From positions 18,583,875 to 18,647,874 of the forward strand of contig NC_031769.1 of assembly GCF_001522545.3 (NCBI RefSeq): a stretch of 64,000 nucleotides of DNA, in the 5' to 3' direction. Of the stretch, positions 52,251-64,000 are shown piece by piece. This DNA comes from Parus major. Lineage: Eukaryota > Chordata > Aves > Passeriformes > Paridae. Under the pieces are notes generated by a model that saw nothing but the letters and a program-made list of their open reading frames with translations, had not been told where the DNA came from and did not search any database. Every line of letters begins with the position of its first letter. Position 1 is the first letter of the stretch. A program made the position numbers and the translations under genes.

Positions 52251-55200
52251 AATTCTGTGGGGTCTTTATGCCAATAAAGCCATTTATTACCATTCTGCAC
52301 AGTGGCCTTTTCCTGTTGCAAACACTATCACAGGAAAAATACTACAAGAGACAACTGTCCCTGTTTTGAAAAAAAATCAAATTGCCTCAGTGTAGAGTCT
52401 TTGAAGTTCTTACAGCTGATCTCAAACCCCTGCTATTTAATACTACAGCCTGAAAACCACTGCACACAGGGTGGACAGTAATTTCTTGAAGGATGAGATA
52501 ATGCTGATATTGGGATAAAATGGAGGAAACTGTGTCTGTGCTCATGAAATCTGGAAAACCACAGTTCATACAAACTGTCTCTGCAGAGAGCTGGGGATCT
52601 GCAGAGCCACTCACCAGGATGCTGGGCAGCCTGCCTATTCTGCAGCTACTGTGGAAGTAAAGAGAGTTTACAGTGCTCAGGGCTTCACGACCAGAGTATT
52701 AATCAGTGAAAATGGGTGATGCAGAGAAACTTCATCTTTGCATATAATTAGCTGGCATTCAAGTTGCTGTCTCTGTGGGATTAGTTTTAGACTCCACCGA
52801 GGCAGCTGAGCTGGGCATGGTAACTCAGCACAGTTGCATGTGCAGATAGCAGCTCTCGGATGCTGGCTTGAGTCTTGAAATAAATAAATATTGTTGGCTA
52901 TAAATAATACAGCAGGGGATATGCAGGCAATGCTGTTTTCAATACTCATGTTAATCCATTACAAGTTTGCTTTGGTATCTCTCCCTGACACAGCTTTATG
53001 CTGCTTAGACTTGCCCTTCATGTGCAAGCAGTGAAGCTCATTGTTTTTTCTGTGCTTAGACAACATGTGGCTCTGGAGTCACAGCTGTGTCTGGGAGGGG
53101 AAAGAACAGATGGGCTGAAAGTGAGCAGGCCATGTTCAAAATTACAATTAAAATTTTATATTGCTTCTTGAGCACTACAGATCCAAAGGAAAAAAGAATC
53201 CTCAGTTTTATGTTCAGATGATCACATAAAATGAAGGCTGGAGCATGGTCTCACTGAAGGACACTGGAAGGAGGGTGCTGAGAGTGAACAGTAGAGAGGC
53301 ACAGAGAACTCTGAAGTACTGCAACCACTTTTTGTCATGATAGTATTGGAGAGAGAATATCCATTCTTGGGTTTACAGTCACACTGTGTTCATTCAGACA
53401 TTGTCTGTGGACTGCTCAAGGAGCCTTGTCTCTGCTTGGAAACCTGAACCCTTGAAGGAGGAGTTTTCCAACTTCCACAGCAGGTGAGATTTGAGTGACT
53501 GAACACAGGGCTAATAAACACATTTTGCCCCTATAGTTGCTGCAGTGATAAACTCTTGTTGCTGTTCTCAGATTTCTGATAAATTACAAACAAGAAAGTC
53601 ACAGTCAAGACTTTGTATTAGACATACATTCCTGTTGTCTAAATTTTGTTGTCTGTTTTATGTTATGTTGTGTCTGATTTGTGGAACTCAAAGTGGGGTA
53701 AGTCACAAGTGAGTGCATGCATACCTGTATGCCCACGTACATTAAAGTAATTCCTTACAGTTGGCCAAAAATCCTCTGATTTCTATAAAAGAACATGCAG
53801 TTGCATGTATTACTATACATTGTGGCAGTGGCATTATGATAAAATAAAACAATCCTGAAAAGAAAGTCAGCCTTTGCCTGACTTAAAGGCAGTGCAAGAA
53901 GAGAAATTGGTAACAACAGTCATGTTAGAAGTAGGGTGAAACTTGAAAGGATAAGACTAATACAAATTTGTTTGATCAGGCACATCTATTTCACTAAAAT
54001 TTTCAAATTATTTCTTTTTCCTTTCTCAGCCAAGCATTGCAAATCACTTATTTATACTCAGAAGACTCTTTGCAGTCAATAATATCTCGTGGGAACATCT
54101 TGTCAGGGAGTTTGACACTTGAGGAAAAGGAAGGATGGAAGTAGGTATGTCTGTGGGTTTTTAGGCTGCCTAGAAACTTGCTGGTAGTAGGGAAATGCTC
54201 CACAGATGGGAGGAAATTACAGCATTGTATCCTGAGGCTTACGGGGTCAGTGACTCTGTGTAGGCCTCTTAATACATCTCATAATAAGCTTTTCCTTTTT
54301 CATATGAATGTTTTTGAAAGTGTTTCTGATCTGTGTTTACATATGGATGCCAGATGATGATGCATTAAGTCTGCAAGCTGAACTGAGCACAAAAACATGC
54401 TCAAATGAAGCAGGGAAATATTGCTGTGTCAAAGCCACAGATAAAATTACATATGCAAAATTCACCTAGCAAGTTGCTGGAAAGGAGCCATCTCATGAGT
54501 ATTGCAGCAATGGGCTTAGCATTTAAGTAAACCAGAAAAATGTATGATTGACAAAGAGTAATAAAAAAAAAATAGTAGGACAGATCTTTAAAAGGACCTA
54601 AAAATCTATCTAGCACTGGAAATCAGTTATGTAATGGATTTGGTCTAAAAACAAGTAATTATTATTGTCTGATAAATCTATTTAGGGACAAAAAAGCAGC
54701 TTGAACAAGTAACTCTTGATTTTTATCAGATCACCTGAAAACTTAAATATCAGAAGTGTTCTACGCAGGCCTTCTGATGATATAATACATGTGATGTGCC
54801 ACATTTGATTCTGCTGTAGCTGGTCACCCTTAAAGACCTCTTTCTATAGTGTGCTTTATCACTTCCAGTACACTGCACTGCTCTAAACATTAGTGTGGGA
54901 TGACTAGAGAATATGGTGTGCTAGAAATGGGATTTCCATTTCTACAGACACCAAATAAGGGTTATTTGAAAAGTCTGTTTCCTGATTCTGCAAGGTTTTT
55001 GTTAATAATTGAAATAGGACACAGTTCTTTGTCTTCTTCACAGAGAGAAATGAGAGTACAACAGGTGTTTCTATTTTCAGAGAAAAAGTTGAAATTACCT
55101 TTAATGTTTCTTTCTGGGAACTCTGATTTGGCAAGATCTAGCTTGAGTGTCTTCAGAACATGAATACCAGAGAGCAAGCACTTTTTGCTTTATGCAGGAG

Positions 55201-58200
55201 CAAACTTCTTTAGGTAACAGTGAACTTGCAGGATGTCAGCAAAATGTATGGAGTTGGGCTGCATCACAGCTCTTAGCTCTGTAAAAGCTCTTTCTTTCAA
55301 TGCCTCTGGGTTCCAGATTGAAAGCAGAAGATATCAGGACATGCAAAAAGTGAAGCAGGTGTCATTTTTATATGTCCTTGCACTCATGACTCACACCATA
55401 AAGTTTTTGTTGTACATTATTCTTTCTTTGGGACTGAATCTCACCCTTTTTGGTAAATGTAAGCTTACTGGAACTAAAATGGATTTGAATTGCTGCAAAA
55501 TTGTAAGGGAATGGCACTTTCCACTGGATAATTTTTTCAGCCTTACATAACAACCATTTAAAAGTCAAAGTTGTGTCCTTTTCCAAGGACATAATTTCAA
55601 AGCTGTCACCTGTAATTGCTATGCAAGGAAAGGAACTAATCAGATAGATGGTGTTCATCATCTGATTTCATACTTGTTCTACAAGCTTTAGCACAGGAAA
55701 CTTATGAGAGATTTATTTCATTGCTCACTTATATCTTTACTGCACAGCATAAAGATGAATGTCTAAAAAGAGATCTTTGAATTCTTTCAATTTCCTGCAA
55801 GAAAGGATAGTGGAAAGGTTTGTAGCTCTCCAGGGACTTAATTTCTATATATACCTGAGGGTGACTCCTGATCAAAGATGCCTTTTAAAAAGAAGGCTAG
55901 TGAAGATCCTTTAAATAAATGCAAACTTCCTTCTCGAGGGACTGGTTAGGAGCGGGAGTAAGTCTACAAGAGGGAACTGGACAGTATTATTGGTAGAAGT
56001 GCACTGAAAAAAAGTACATTCAAAGAAACCTGTTTCCTAAATGGGAAAGCATTTCATTTTAATAATCCAATACAAAATTTAGTAAAGCTTTGGGAAATGT
56101 CTTCATTTGTAGATACTGCTGTGACCAACATGCCCAACTAACATGGTTAAAGCTGAAATTTGTTCTGATTTTTAGCACAGTGGCATTTGCAACATTTCCA
56201 CTGTGTTGTTTTTTAAGGGAACATCAATGTATGGGAAATGGAAGCTTCTCCTGAGCTAAGCCTCCTGGGATCATGAATTCATCCATACACTGGGTTGTCT
56301 AATTTCATAATTTGCACATGTATATAATGCTGACATAATAGAATTATTTTGAAATTCAGTGTTGGTACTATCCCCTTTCCTTCATGAGGGGCCAACCCAT
56401 TGCCACTTGTCAGGAGGTGGCCTTGTATGAGTTAATAAGAACACACACTTGGTGTGTAACACACTTTGGTATGTGAGTATCTTTCCCTTAATAATACAGT
56501 CAAATTTTCTCCTTGATAATTACTGTTCCTGCTTTATTTCATTGCAGTTTGAATAGTATAGACACATATATTAAACTATTTATTGTCAGAAAATATTTGT
56601 GAATGGATTTAATTTAAATACTTTTAAATAGTCTTCATTCATAGGAGCAGTGTCATTCCACCCTTAAGAAATACTGTAAAATCTAAGATATCTCAGAATT
56701 CCATATATTGGGCACATCTAGATCCCACTTGAAAAACAAAACTGCATCAACACTTCCTCCAAATACTATTTTCATTGAACCTTTATGTGAAGAAGGCCTT
56801 TGGCATTGACATTTAATTATTTAAATGAGTATGAAAGAAAAATGTATTAGCAGTTGCAGGTAAGTCCTGAGTCTTGAGGTTTGCTCCTATCTGCTTTGCA
56901 TGTAACCCAATTTTCTTCTACTTTAGGCTCTTCAGAAATCACTAATTGATCTCCTTGGTGTGACGTGGAGCATTGCCAGGTAGGATAGTGAACCTAGAAG
57001 CTGATTTCTTGATCTTCTGTACAAACATGATGTCACTCCTGGGGCCTATCCTGGGGTCAACCAGCCAGCTTCTCCCTGAGTGAAGCCCGGGATGGCTGCA
57101 GGGACCCTTTCCTTTGTGCAAGATGACTGACACAGCCCAAAACTGGGCTCACAGGTACCCTGTGCAGCTGCCCAGTGCTACAACAGGTAACTTTCCACCT
57201 TTGCCTATTCATAAAGACCCAAAAAGGTCTTTAATATTTTACTATAGAACCATCATTTCTCCCTTGCAACACCGCCCTGTAAATGCCAATGGCTACATCT
57301 CATCAGGGGATATGCCTGCTGAGGTTGACAAAACCAGAACATTGGTCTCCATATACACAAAAATGTCCCAGGGATAGGAATGTTTGGCCTCTGTCTATAC
57401 CAGATTCCATCCAGACCTTCAGAGTTGATAGAAAGCTGACTGTGAATGCCACACGCCTATCTCATTGTCTTTATACAGTCTAGGTCTCTGTCTATGGGAC
57501 AGACAATGAAAATAAAAGCTAATTTTTTTTTTTCTTTCTCTTCCCTCAGCCTCCATCTCCCCCCAACCTTGTTTTTCAGCATTCTTTATGACTAGAAGGG
57601 ATGTAAAGGTGAATGGTCTTCTTGGAGACTGGACAACACTATGGGGTTTAGTGTTGGTGATGCTAGCCTTAAAGGACAACAAATTTAACCATACCCAAAT
57701 ATATTTTTAAAATTAAGTTTCTTAAATCACATTGAAATGTTCCAGCTGTTTCTGTGTTTTGGTATGTGTATCTAATCAAAAACTGTGGGTTACAGAGGGT
57801 TGCAGAGACTTGCAGAGGCTCCAATTTAGGAGAGAATTTAATGCATTTTAGGAAGTCAACAGAGGAACAGACTTCTGGTTCCACTGGAGCTAGGGAACCT
57901 GAAATATATCCTTAAATCTACTCTAGCTTTTAAAATAAGGAATACAAATTCCAGAGGAGTGCTGTTAAATTGTCTGGACATATCTTCCCTCTCAGGAGAT
58001 TATCCCAAAGAATGATTCAGACTATTTAACTGCAGTAAGGTGCCTATGAAGAGATATCTTTAATTTTGCTGCGTTTTAATTACTGCCCCTGATTTTACAT
58101 ATTGCAAATTTAAAAAATACATTTTTAGTGTCTTCCAAATTTTTTTTTATTGCTTTAAAATTAAGTGAGAAAAAATTCTCTCTGTTTGACTGACACAGAA

Positions 58201-59036
58201 CAAACACTTGTGTTTTCCACTAGAAGAACTGTTGGGAAAAGTACTGTTAACCTTCATGCCACTTGATCTTTAGAAGGAAGATAAAGAAATATTTTACTAT
58301 TGGATTATTCTGAATTTAACTAGAAAGACCTGGGTGTGAGGAATTGAGGGGTGGGGTACCACAGAGCTAGAGAAGATCAGTTTGTGGAGAGTTTCAATGG
58401 TGGTGTGATCTCCAGACAACTCAGTCGCAGCCAATATCACCTTTTTGATTCAACCCACATTAATTTTTAGTGAGGTTTGGTTACAAAGTCATCCCTGACA
58501 TGAGGGTAGCCGTACTCCTTGATCCAAAATCTCTGATTAAAATAATTCCAAGGATTCTACAAACTCCTCCAAATATACCCAAACACTGATGTTATTCAAT
58601 CTCTACTAATTTCTTTTTTTCCAGTCCCATAGCAAATGTATCCTTGTAGGTTTCATGTCAACTCTTTTGTGATGTGAAAATGGAATTCACAGAGAATTTC
58701 TTTGCTTGTTGATGAATCACCTCCACTATTTCAGTTTTCCCAGAATGCCTGAAATATTTTATATTTTTAACTTTCCTATGAATTTTCTGAGTTTGTGTGC
58801 AGTGTTTAACGAGACAGGCATTACTCAATATATGTAATAGACATATAGTCCCAGACATACTAATGTGATTAAGTTATAAACACCTTGAGTATAGGCTTCT
58901 TCTTCACATAAAGGTTCTTTTGAAGTGGCATTGTGATTTGTAGCATATTTCTAATCCTTTCCTGATGTATTTTGTTACTTTTTACTCCATATTTTGTGTT
59001 TATGCATTTAACGTTTTCTCTTCTCATGTGATTTAC

Positions 59037-59063
59037 ATCATAAGTAACATATCATAAGTAACA
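59037..59063. repeat. Tandem duplication, 14-bp unit
   Basis: The unit atcataagtaacat occurs at 59037-59050 and again, 13 bases long, at 59051-59063. Confidence 0.85.
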
Positions 59064-59477
59064 CAAAAGAAGCAGATATCAGCTTCTTTCTCTCAGATGA
59101 TTTATAGAAGTTGTTAAGATATTTTTTTATTTTATGTCTTATCCAGAGAGTTTTCTGTTTGGTGTTATCTGGGGTTTTTCTCCTCATATATTCTCTGTGT
59201 ATTATTTCACCTTAATGGAAATATTGAAGACTTTAAGACGTACAAAATATCTCTCTAAGAATCTATTCATCTTCTTCTGGTAGAAAACAGACTTTGAACT
59301 ATTCTTTATTCAACCTTCTGTATAGCAATTTTATCTAGAACATATTTCTCTTGTTTGATTATGGGGGAGTCTTTTTGGTCTCTGTCAAGAGCCATAATAA
59401 AGACAAGATATTTTCATGCTTCCCACTCTTCCACTTAGCCAATAATTTTATCAAAGAAGGAAATTGTGTTGAGCAAA

Positions 59478-59492
59478 TTTTTTTTTTTTTTT
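59478..59492 (+). repeat. Poly(T) tract, 15 bp
   Basis: An uninterrupted T run in unique AT-rich DNA. Confidence 0.9.
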
Positions 59493-61294
59493 GAAAATAC
59501 ATGTTAAATGATTCCTATTACCCTCTTGTGTTCACAAACGGATACATTACTCTGTAATTTATTCCACTATATTTTGGGGTCTGGAAGTTAGGTTGAATAG
59601 TATCTAATTTCTTAGATAGACCTTTTTCCTCTTTGAGAAAGATTTTATCTTTGTCCTCTCACAGTCCTTTGGGATCTCATTGTCTTCTCAGCACATTCAG
59701 AAATCAGTGCTAATACTTTTGAAACTGCTCTGGCTACTGCTGTGAGTACTCACAGCGGGACACTTTGTCAGGCCCTGCTGAATTCATTATCTCTAACACT
59801 TAAATAATCTTCCATGCTTCTAATTTATTTCCTTTATCCTTATTACTGATTCCACAATAGTCTTGGTGTGATTTAATGAGTGCTTGCACCAGTACTTGGG
59901 TTGAAACAGCTGCAGTTCTCTGACAGACTCCCCCAAAGCCCAAGAGTTGGCCAGAGCTCCACATCTCTGTCAATGACTGAAGCTCTGGGTTAGATCCATG
60001 CCCTACTCTGCTGTCCTGGGATGAGAAGTGCCAAGCTTCTCTCTGACATCCACAGGTGTCTGTGGCTTGAGGAGCACTGGGATCAGCACAATTCCTCCTT
60101 CAAATCTAATCTGTTTTATCTCTCAGAAGAGTGCCGGAAGCTTTGGTTTTCCTTTAAAGCAAAATAATGCAATAGCTGAGCTGGGACCCAGAGGAGAAGT
60201 CCCAGAGCCCATGCTCTCCACAGCTCTGCAGACCCTGCCATTCCCTTATGAGGGCCAGTGTCATGCCAGGGACACTCAGGCAGTGAACAGGAGGGAGACA
60301 GAAAGGTCTCCAGGACAGGAAGAAGTGAGCCTGTGTTGCTCTAGTGATGTGCAGGAAAAGGAAGGGTTAACTCATGGTCTGCTCCAATGATTATTCCTGC
60401 TTCATTTGAAGATAGAGTGGATAAAATTTAGGAAAGTTCCTTGTGGTAGAAAACATTGGCAAGTCTTGTGAAAAACTCCTTTTGCAAAGAAGTGTTACAG
60501 TGTAAAATAATGTTTTAAATAAAATAATTTTGTTATCCTGTAGCATGTAAGTACTCATCGTGTCATATTTGTCATACCTTCTGGCATAACAAATTTAGCA
60601 TTTGCTGCAAGACACATTGGTTGCTGTCACAGGAGGTAGCAAAATTGATATAAAAGAGGAACAGCATATGGCAAAAATATCACTTTGGGAAAGGACATAA
60701 TGCTGCAATTAATAATAAAAGAAGAAAATAATCTTTTTTCGAAGAGAAACATAATACATTTAAAGTGCATCCCTGGAGCAGTTTGCCATGGTTCCAAGCC
60801 TAGGTGAATTCTCCTAGGTGCAGTAATCTTTCAGTGGAATTTATTTTGTCAGGACTATGCCAAGCAGGAACACATAGTAGATGTAACATAGAATATATAA
60901 TACACTATAGCCTTCCCCTCCCTCTGAAATCTTTTGGCCTTATGAACTTTTGTACCAAAGACTTTATTCCTTGAAGAAGAAAGCAGTATATGTACTTAGG
61001 TTGGAATGTCAGACTTCTTCCTTGCTGCTGCATTACAGTGAAATATTTTTTTATTTCTGGATTGGACTGGGTCTAAAGGCACGTGTTAACTTTCCTGAAT
61101 TCTGTCTTGGCTATAAGTAGAGCTGAAATGGGGAAGCCTCTGAAAAATTACTTCTTTAGGGAAGGGGAAAAAAAAATCCCAAGGTACATGAATTCAATAA
61201 AAAAAAGTGTCTAAAACTTCTCTGTCAAGAAGACCAGTTGCAGGTCCACGTAGAAAGTTATTCTAAAAGTTGTAGCAAGTGAAAACACAAAGTG

Positions 61295-61314
61295 AAGTCC
61301 TCTGAAGAGGACTT
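61295..61314. repeat. Perfect 9-bp-arm palindrome
   Basis: The arms aagtcctct and agaggactt flank a 2-base centre. It lies about 340 bp from the 3' end of the deleted CR1 and is not part of it. Confidence 0.75.
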
Positions 61315-61654
61315 GTGTGTATTTCCTATTTCTCCAGAGGGTAAGGAGAGGTTATTTCAGCTCAGGATGAGAAGGATGTTGACCTGCTAGATTCTTGGAA
61401 TTGTTTTCAAGGAATTTTACTTGTTAGAGAACAAGGAATTTGGGGTAGGATAGGAGTGGGTGTTCAACATCTTAAAGCTCTGAAAAGTGTGTTTGACAGA
61501 TTGCAAACATGTGAAAAGTACACTTCTGAACCGCTTTGGTGGGGGAGGCAAGAGAAGTTTCTCAGGCAGTAAATAGTTTGTTAAAGAGAATGGCTCCAAT
61601 AGCTAATCTGTGCTGATTGGAGAAGCTAAAGTGAATACTTCAGAAATGTTTATG

Positions 61655-61955
61655 CACTGAATCACACAGAATATGCTGAGTTTGAAGGGATCTCAAAGTT
61701 CACTGAGTCCATCTCCTGGCCCTGCACTGGGCCATGCCCAGGAGTCACACTATGTGACTGAGAGCATTGTCCAAAAACTTCTTGAGGTCTGTCAGGCTTG
61801 GTGCTGTGACCACTTCCCAGAGGAGCTGTTCCAGTGCTCAACCATCCCCTGGGTGAAAAACCTTTTCCTAACATCCAACCCAAACCTCCCCAGCTTCTTG
61901 GATTCTGTCACTTGTCACCACAGAGAAGAGATGAGAGTCCCCCCTCTTCCCTGCT
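61655..61955 (-). mobile_element. CR1 3' UTR/tail of the deleted copy
   Basis: Read on the minus strand, this is the typical avian CR1 3' region. It includes the stretch about a failing-to-resolve lesion of the family consensus: sequence equivalent to ggttgagcactggaacagct lies near 61825-61850 in antisense. The terminal segment (antisense of ctgggagctg-like sequence and the final attctgtga-like repeats) lies at about 61659-61720. It is co-oriented with the endonuclease relic and abuts it, which supports one internally deleted element. Confidence 0.8.
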
Positions 61956-61961
61956 TGACTT

Positions 61962-62407
61962 CTAACATTTGGAAATTGCCTGCTCCTGTACTCTGAGTAG
62001 GTGATTAAAAAGTGGCCAGCGTTGATGGACCTCAACATCTGCAAAAACTTTTTTCCAGGACGCCTTACTTACTAGTTCCCCGAGCAGCCTGAAGTTTGCT
62101 CTCCTTATATGCAGAGCTGAGGTTTGGGCACTTTTCCTCCTCTTCACAAGATTTAAAATTCAGTTTCTTTGTGGTCACCATGGCCAAGACATGGCTGCCA
62201 GTCTCCACTCATGAGATCCAAACTTTTGACAAGTGGGAGATCAAGGTGGGCATCTGTCTGACCTGTTCCATAAAGTTGTCATCCAGGTTTTTAAGAGTCT
62301 TGTGGCCCAGGTTCTACCAGGTTGTGTGATGCTCCCAGTTAATTTCTGGCAAGTTGAAGTCTCCCATAAGGACAAGGGCAGTTGACTTGGAAGAGTCCCT
62401 TAGTTCC
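61962..62407 (-). pseudogene. CR1 ORF2 endonuclease relic, C-terminal half and linker
   Basis: This continues the endonuclease homology in shifted frames. A GDFNLPEINW motif (GDFN codons at 62353-62364) supplies the family's aspartate and asparagine active-site residues. A GDH triplet at 62171-62179 stands where the family has SDH, so the catalytic Asp-His pair is still visible with Ser changed to Gly. The last 61 codons (62147-61962) include RRANFRLLGELV and LLRVQEQAIS, which match the segment linking endonuclease to reverse transcriptase. At least two frameshifts and several stops separate these pieces. The reverse transcriptase that should follow is not present anywhere in the window. Confidence 0.8.
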
Positions 62408-62758
62408 TCAAAGAATTATTTTTCCTTTCCTTTTATCATTGTCCTGGCCAGGAGGTCTATAGGGGACTCCCATGATGGCATCTGCATTATTTGTTTGTCC
62501 CTTGATTCTTACCCAGAGGCTCTCAACTGTGCCATTGCCAGCTGTGAGCTCCACACATTCTACCCCTTCTGTTCCATAGAGTGCCACCCCTCCACCTCTC
62601 CTGCCCTGCCTGTCCCTCCTGAAGAGCCTGGAACCATCCCACAGGGCACTCCTGTCACAGGATCCATCCCACCAGGTTTCACTTATGCCAGCAATGTCAA
62701 ATCTCTGGGACTGGGCCAAAGCCTGGATTCCCATTGTTTGTCCCTCATGAGGGTGCAT
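62408..62758 (-). pseudogene. CR1 ORF2 AP-endonuclease relic, N-terminal half
   Basis: A 116-codon open frame matches the first half of the CR1 ORF2 endonuclease, the APE-type nuclease that nicks target DNA to prime reverse transcription. Near residues 25-31 it reads ISETWWD, carrying the metal-binding glutamate of the family. Near residues 45-61 is the hallmark LFRRDRQGRRGGGVALY. Near residues 94-101 it reads MGVPYRPP. After about codon 110 the frame is lost, and the homology continues in another frame to the left. The frame has no function of its own because the reverse transcriptase is missing and the domain is broken. The ATG at the start is probably incidental, since CR1 ORF2 normally begins further upstream. 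Confidence 0.9.
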
Positions 62759-62899
62759 TAGTGTAGAAACATTTCAGGTGTGGTACACTGTAGCCAGCAC
62801 CTCCTGAGGCAGATTGAGGGATCCCATTAGCGCTCCTTTCCTCAGGTTTTGACATCCCATCCCATCACTCGTCACTGGTCAGCCTGGCTTTGTCCCTTT

Positions 62900-63480
62900 T
62901 CCCATTCCAGGCTGGTTTAAAGCTCTGTCAGTGAGCCCTGCCAGTTCCTGTGCCAGAGTTTTTTTTCCCCTCTGATGTTGGTGCATCCTGTCAGGTGTCA
63001 GTAGATTCAATACCTACCAGGTATTGAGTAGGTCATCCCATGGTCAACAAATGCAAAATTTTTCTGCCAACACAAGCCTTGGAGCCCTTCACTGACCTGA
63101 TGGATCTGCTATTTCCATCAGTATTATCCCTTCTTACCAGAAGAAGTGAGGAAATCGCTACCTTTGCTCCGGACCCCTCTCCCAACTGTCCAGGGCCCTG
63201 AATTATTTTTTGATTTCCTCCTGACTTTTCTTTTTCATCTAAACACTGCCAATTTAAACAATAAATAGAGGACAGTTATCAGAGGGCCTTACTAAACTGG
63301 AGAGTTTTCCAGTAACATTCCTTATCCAAACCCCTAGAGACAGCAGACTTGTGAGTTGGGTCTGGTCTGCACATCAGGCATTCCCCTTCGAAGGGAGTCT
63401 GCTATTACAGCTACCCTTTCTGCTGTTTATCTGCTACCCTTCTTTTCCTCTTAACAGGGGAGGTCGTGGTGCATGGAACC
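62900..63480 (-). pseudogene. CR1 ORF1 esterase (SGNH hydrolase-like) relic
   Basis: The minus strand here matches the esterase-like domain known in CR1 ORF1 proteins. Codons at 62915-62956 read LAQELAGLTDRALN, the conserved end of the domain. Codons at 63391-63399 read DSL within IADSLRRG, at the place of the nucleophile Ser motif GDSL, with the Gly replaced by Ala. The GTND-like block near 63260 is degenerate. A histidine-bearing block just upstream of an 8-base A run (T run at 62959-62966 on the plus strand) is offset in frame, so that run is a likely frameshift. Several in-frame stops are present. The original protein is thought to act with CR1 RNA. This copy is a fossil. Confidence 0.7.
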
Positions 63481-64000
63481 AGTGGTGCTGTTTTAGGAGG
63501 CCCCATTATCCCAGGAGGATCTTTGCCCACCTCTGTTGTCCAACCTTCTAGGTCCAGAATCTCACACCTCTTCTAGAAGGTTCCAGTCCTACTTGTCAAA
63601 TTCTGAGAAAGAGGGGGAACCTTTTGGGCCTGCTTCCAGCCTTCATCTTTAAAACACTCTGGGCTCACAGTTGTCTGACTGATTACCCTGCAGGGTTCTG
63701 AGTCCACCTGCTTCTCCACTACAATGGAGGTTTGAGACCATAGTGTCTCTGAAAATAATGGGTCTGTTTCTTGCTCATTCACTAGAATACTACAGCTACA
63801 GGTGCACAGAACAAAATGCACCTATGAAGTCATATGGACTGAGGAGCACATGAAAGCTCATATGTAAAAACTGTGCAAGTCCTCTGTATGTAGATCCTCA
63901 GGTTCACAGCAGACATCCCTCTTGAGATTGTTCATAGGGCAAGGAAATGGAAGGGGATTTAAAAAAAAATCAAAAAAGTATAAACTTTATATGAAGTATA

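Larger units (their letters stand above)
51860..61654. other. Unique AT-rich DNA, no gene seen
   Basis: A weak 53-nt exon candidate lies at 56927-56979. A 120-codon plus frame in a GC-richer patch (60028-60390) is unrecognised. The inverted repeats at 52026-52064 and 61295-61314 are listed separately. Confidence 0.45.
61655..63800 (-). mobile_element. CR1 LINE, internally deleted (ORF1 relic, endonuclease relic, 3' UTR)
   Basis: This is a non-LTR retrotransposon of the CR1 family, read on the minus strand. In element order it has an ORF1-like esterase relic (about 63480-62900), the ORF2 endonuclease relic (62758-62096), the post-endonuclease linker (about 62147-61962) and the 3' UTR (about 61950-61655). 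The reverse transcriptase, which normally follows the linker and makes up most of ORF2, is absent: the linker runs directly into 3' UTR sequence near 61935-61965. The remnant is about 2.1 kb, whereas full CR1 elements are roughly 4.5 kb. Frameshifts and stops show that it is dead. Identity of the domains is secure. The outer 5' limit near 63800 is a guess because similarity fades beyond about 63480. Two nested or adjacent insertions, rather than one deleted copy, remain possible. Confidence 0.85.

Noticed and set aside
1..64000. Many 60-170 codon frames as possible small genes
   Set aside because: Their number and lengths fit chance for about 64 kb of AT-rich DNA read in six frames. Many overlap one another on opposite strands and, CR1 aside, none shows a recognisable domain.
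1..64000. Endogenous retrovirus or LTR element
   Set aside because: No LTR pair, primer-binding site or gag/pol/env-like reading frame could be seen. The only coding relics are CR1.
1..64000. CRISPR array, operon, prophage or other prokaryotic system
   Set aside because: No regularly spaced direct repeats, no gene-dense coding and no ribosome binding sites. The CR1 LINEs place the window in a vertebrate genome.

Overview
This window reads as vertebrate nuclear DNA, most likely from a bird and plausibly a songbird or another neoavian. It is AT-rich, low in CpG and full of stop codons on both strands. Its only recognisable dispersed repeats are 5'-truncated CR1 LINE copies of avian type, three in plus and three in minus orientation. 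There is no operon structure, Shine-Dalgarno signal or CRISPR array. I saw no tRNA, rRNA or intact protein-coding gene. The window is best described as intergenic or deep intronic sequence.

Layout. Positions 1-5060 are unique AT-rich DNA with two exon-like intervals on the minus strand and a perfect 25-bp palindrome. A short plus-strand CR1 tail lies at about 5061-5305 and a longer minus-strand CR1 tail at about 7690-8297. Positions 8300-32240 are mostly unique DNA. They hold an AT-rich hairpin at 9550-9610, a 100-bp hairpin at 13304-13403, paired palindromes near 18550, and two CpG-retaining islets near 25200 and 26600. A third CR1 tail (plus) lies at about 32250-32495. Positions 32500-46480 are unique DNA with a GC-rich islet at 39690-40090 and several splice-site-bounded intervals. 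Two more CR1 tails lie at about 46489-46553 (plus) and 50792-51291 (minus). Positions 51300-61655 are unique DNA with one well-formed noncoding exon candidate.

The last 2.3 kb hold the most informative element, a minus-strand CR1 copy at about 61655-63800. It keeps relics of the ORF1 esterase domain, the ORF2 endonuclease domain and the 3' UTR, but has no reverse transcriptase. It carries frameshifts and stops and is not functional.

No set of genes works together here. Reading frames of 60-170 codons occur at about the density expected by chance in 64 kb, and the longest (171 codons, 7780-8295) is the antisense of a CR1 tail. The findings are therefore candidates: hairpins, exon-like intervals, CpG-retaining islets that could be conserved elements, and the internally deleted CR1. 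I saw no convincing undescribed system.
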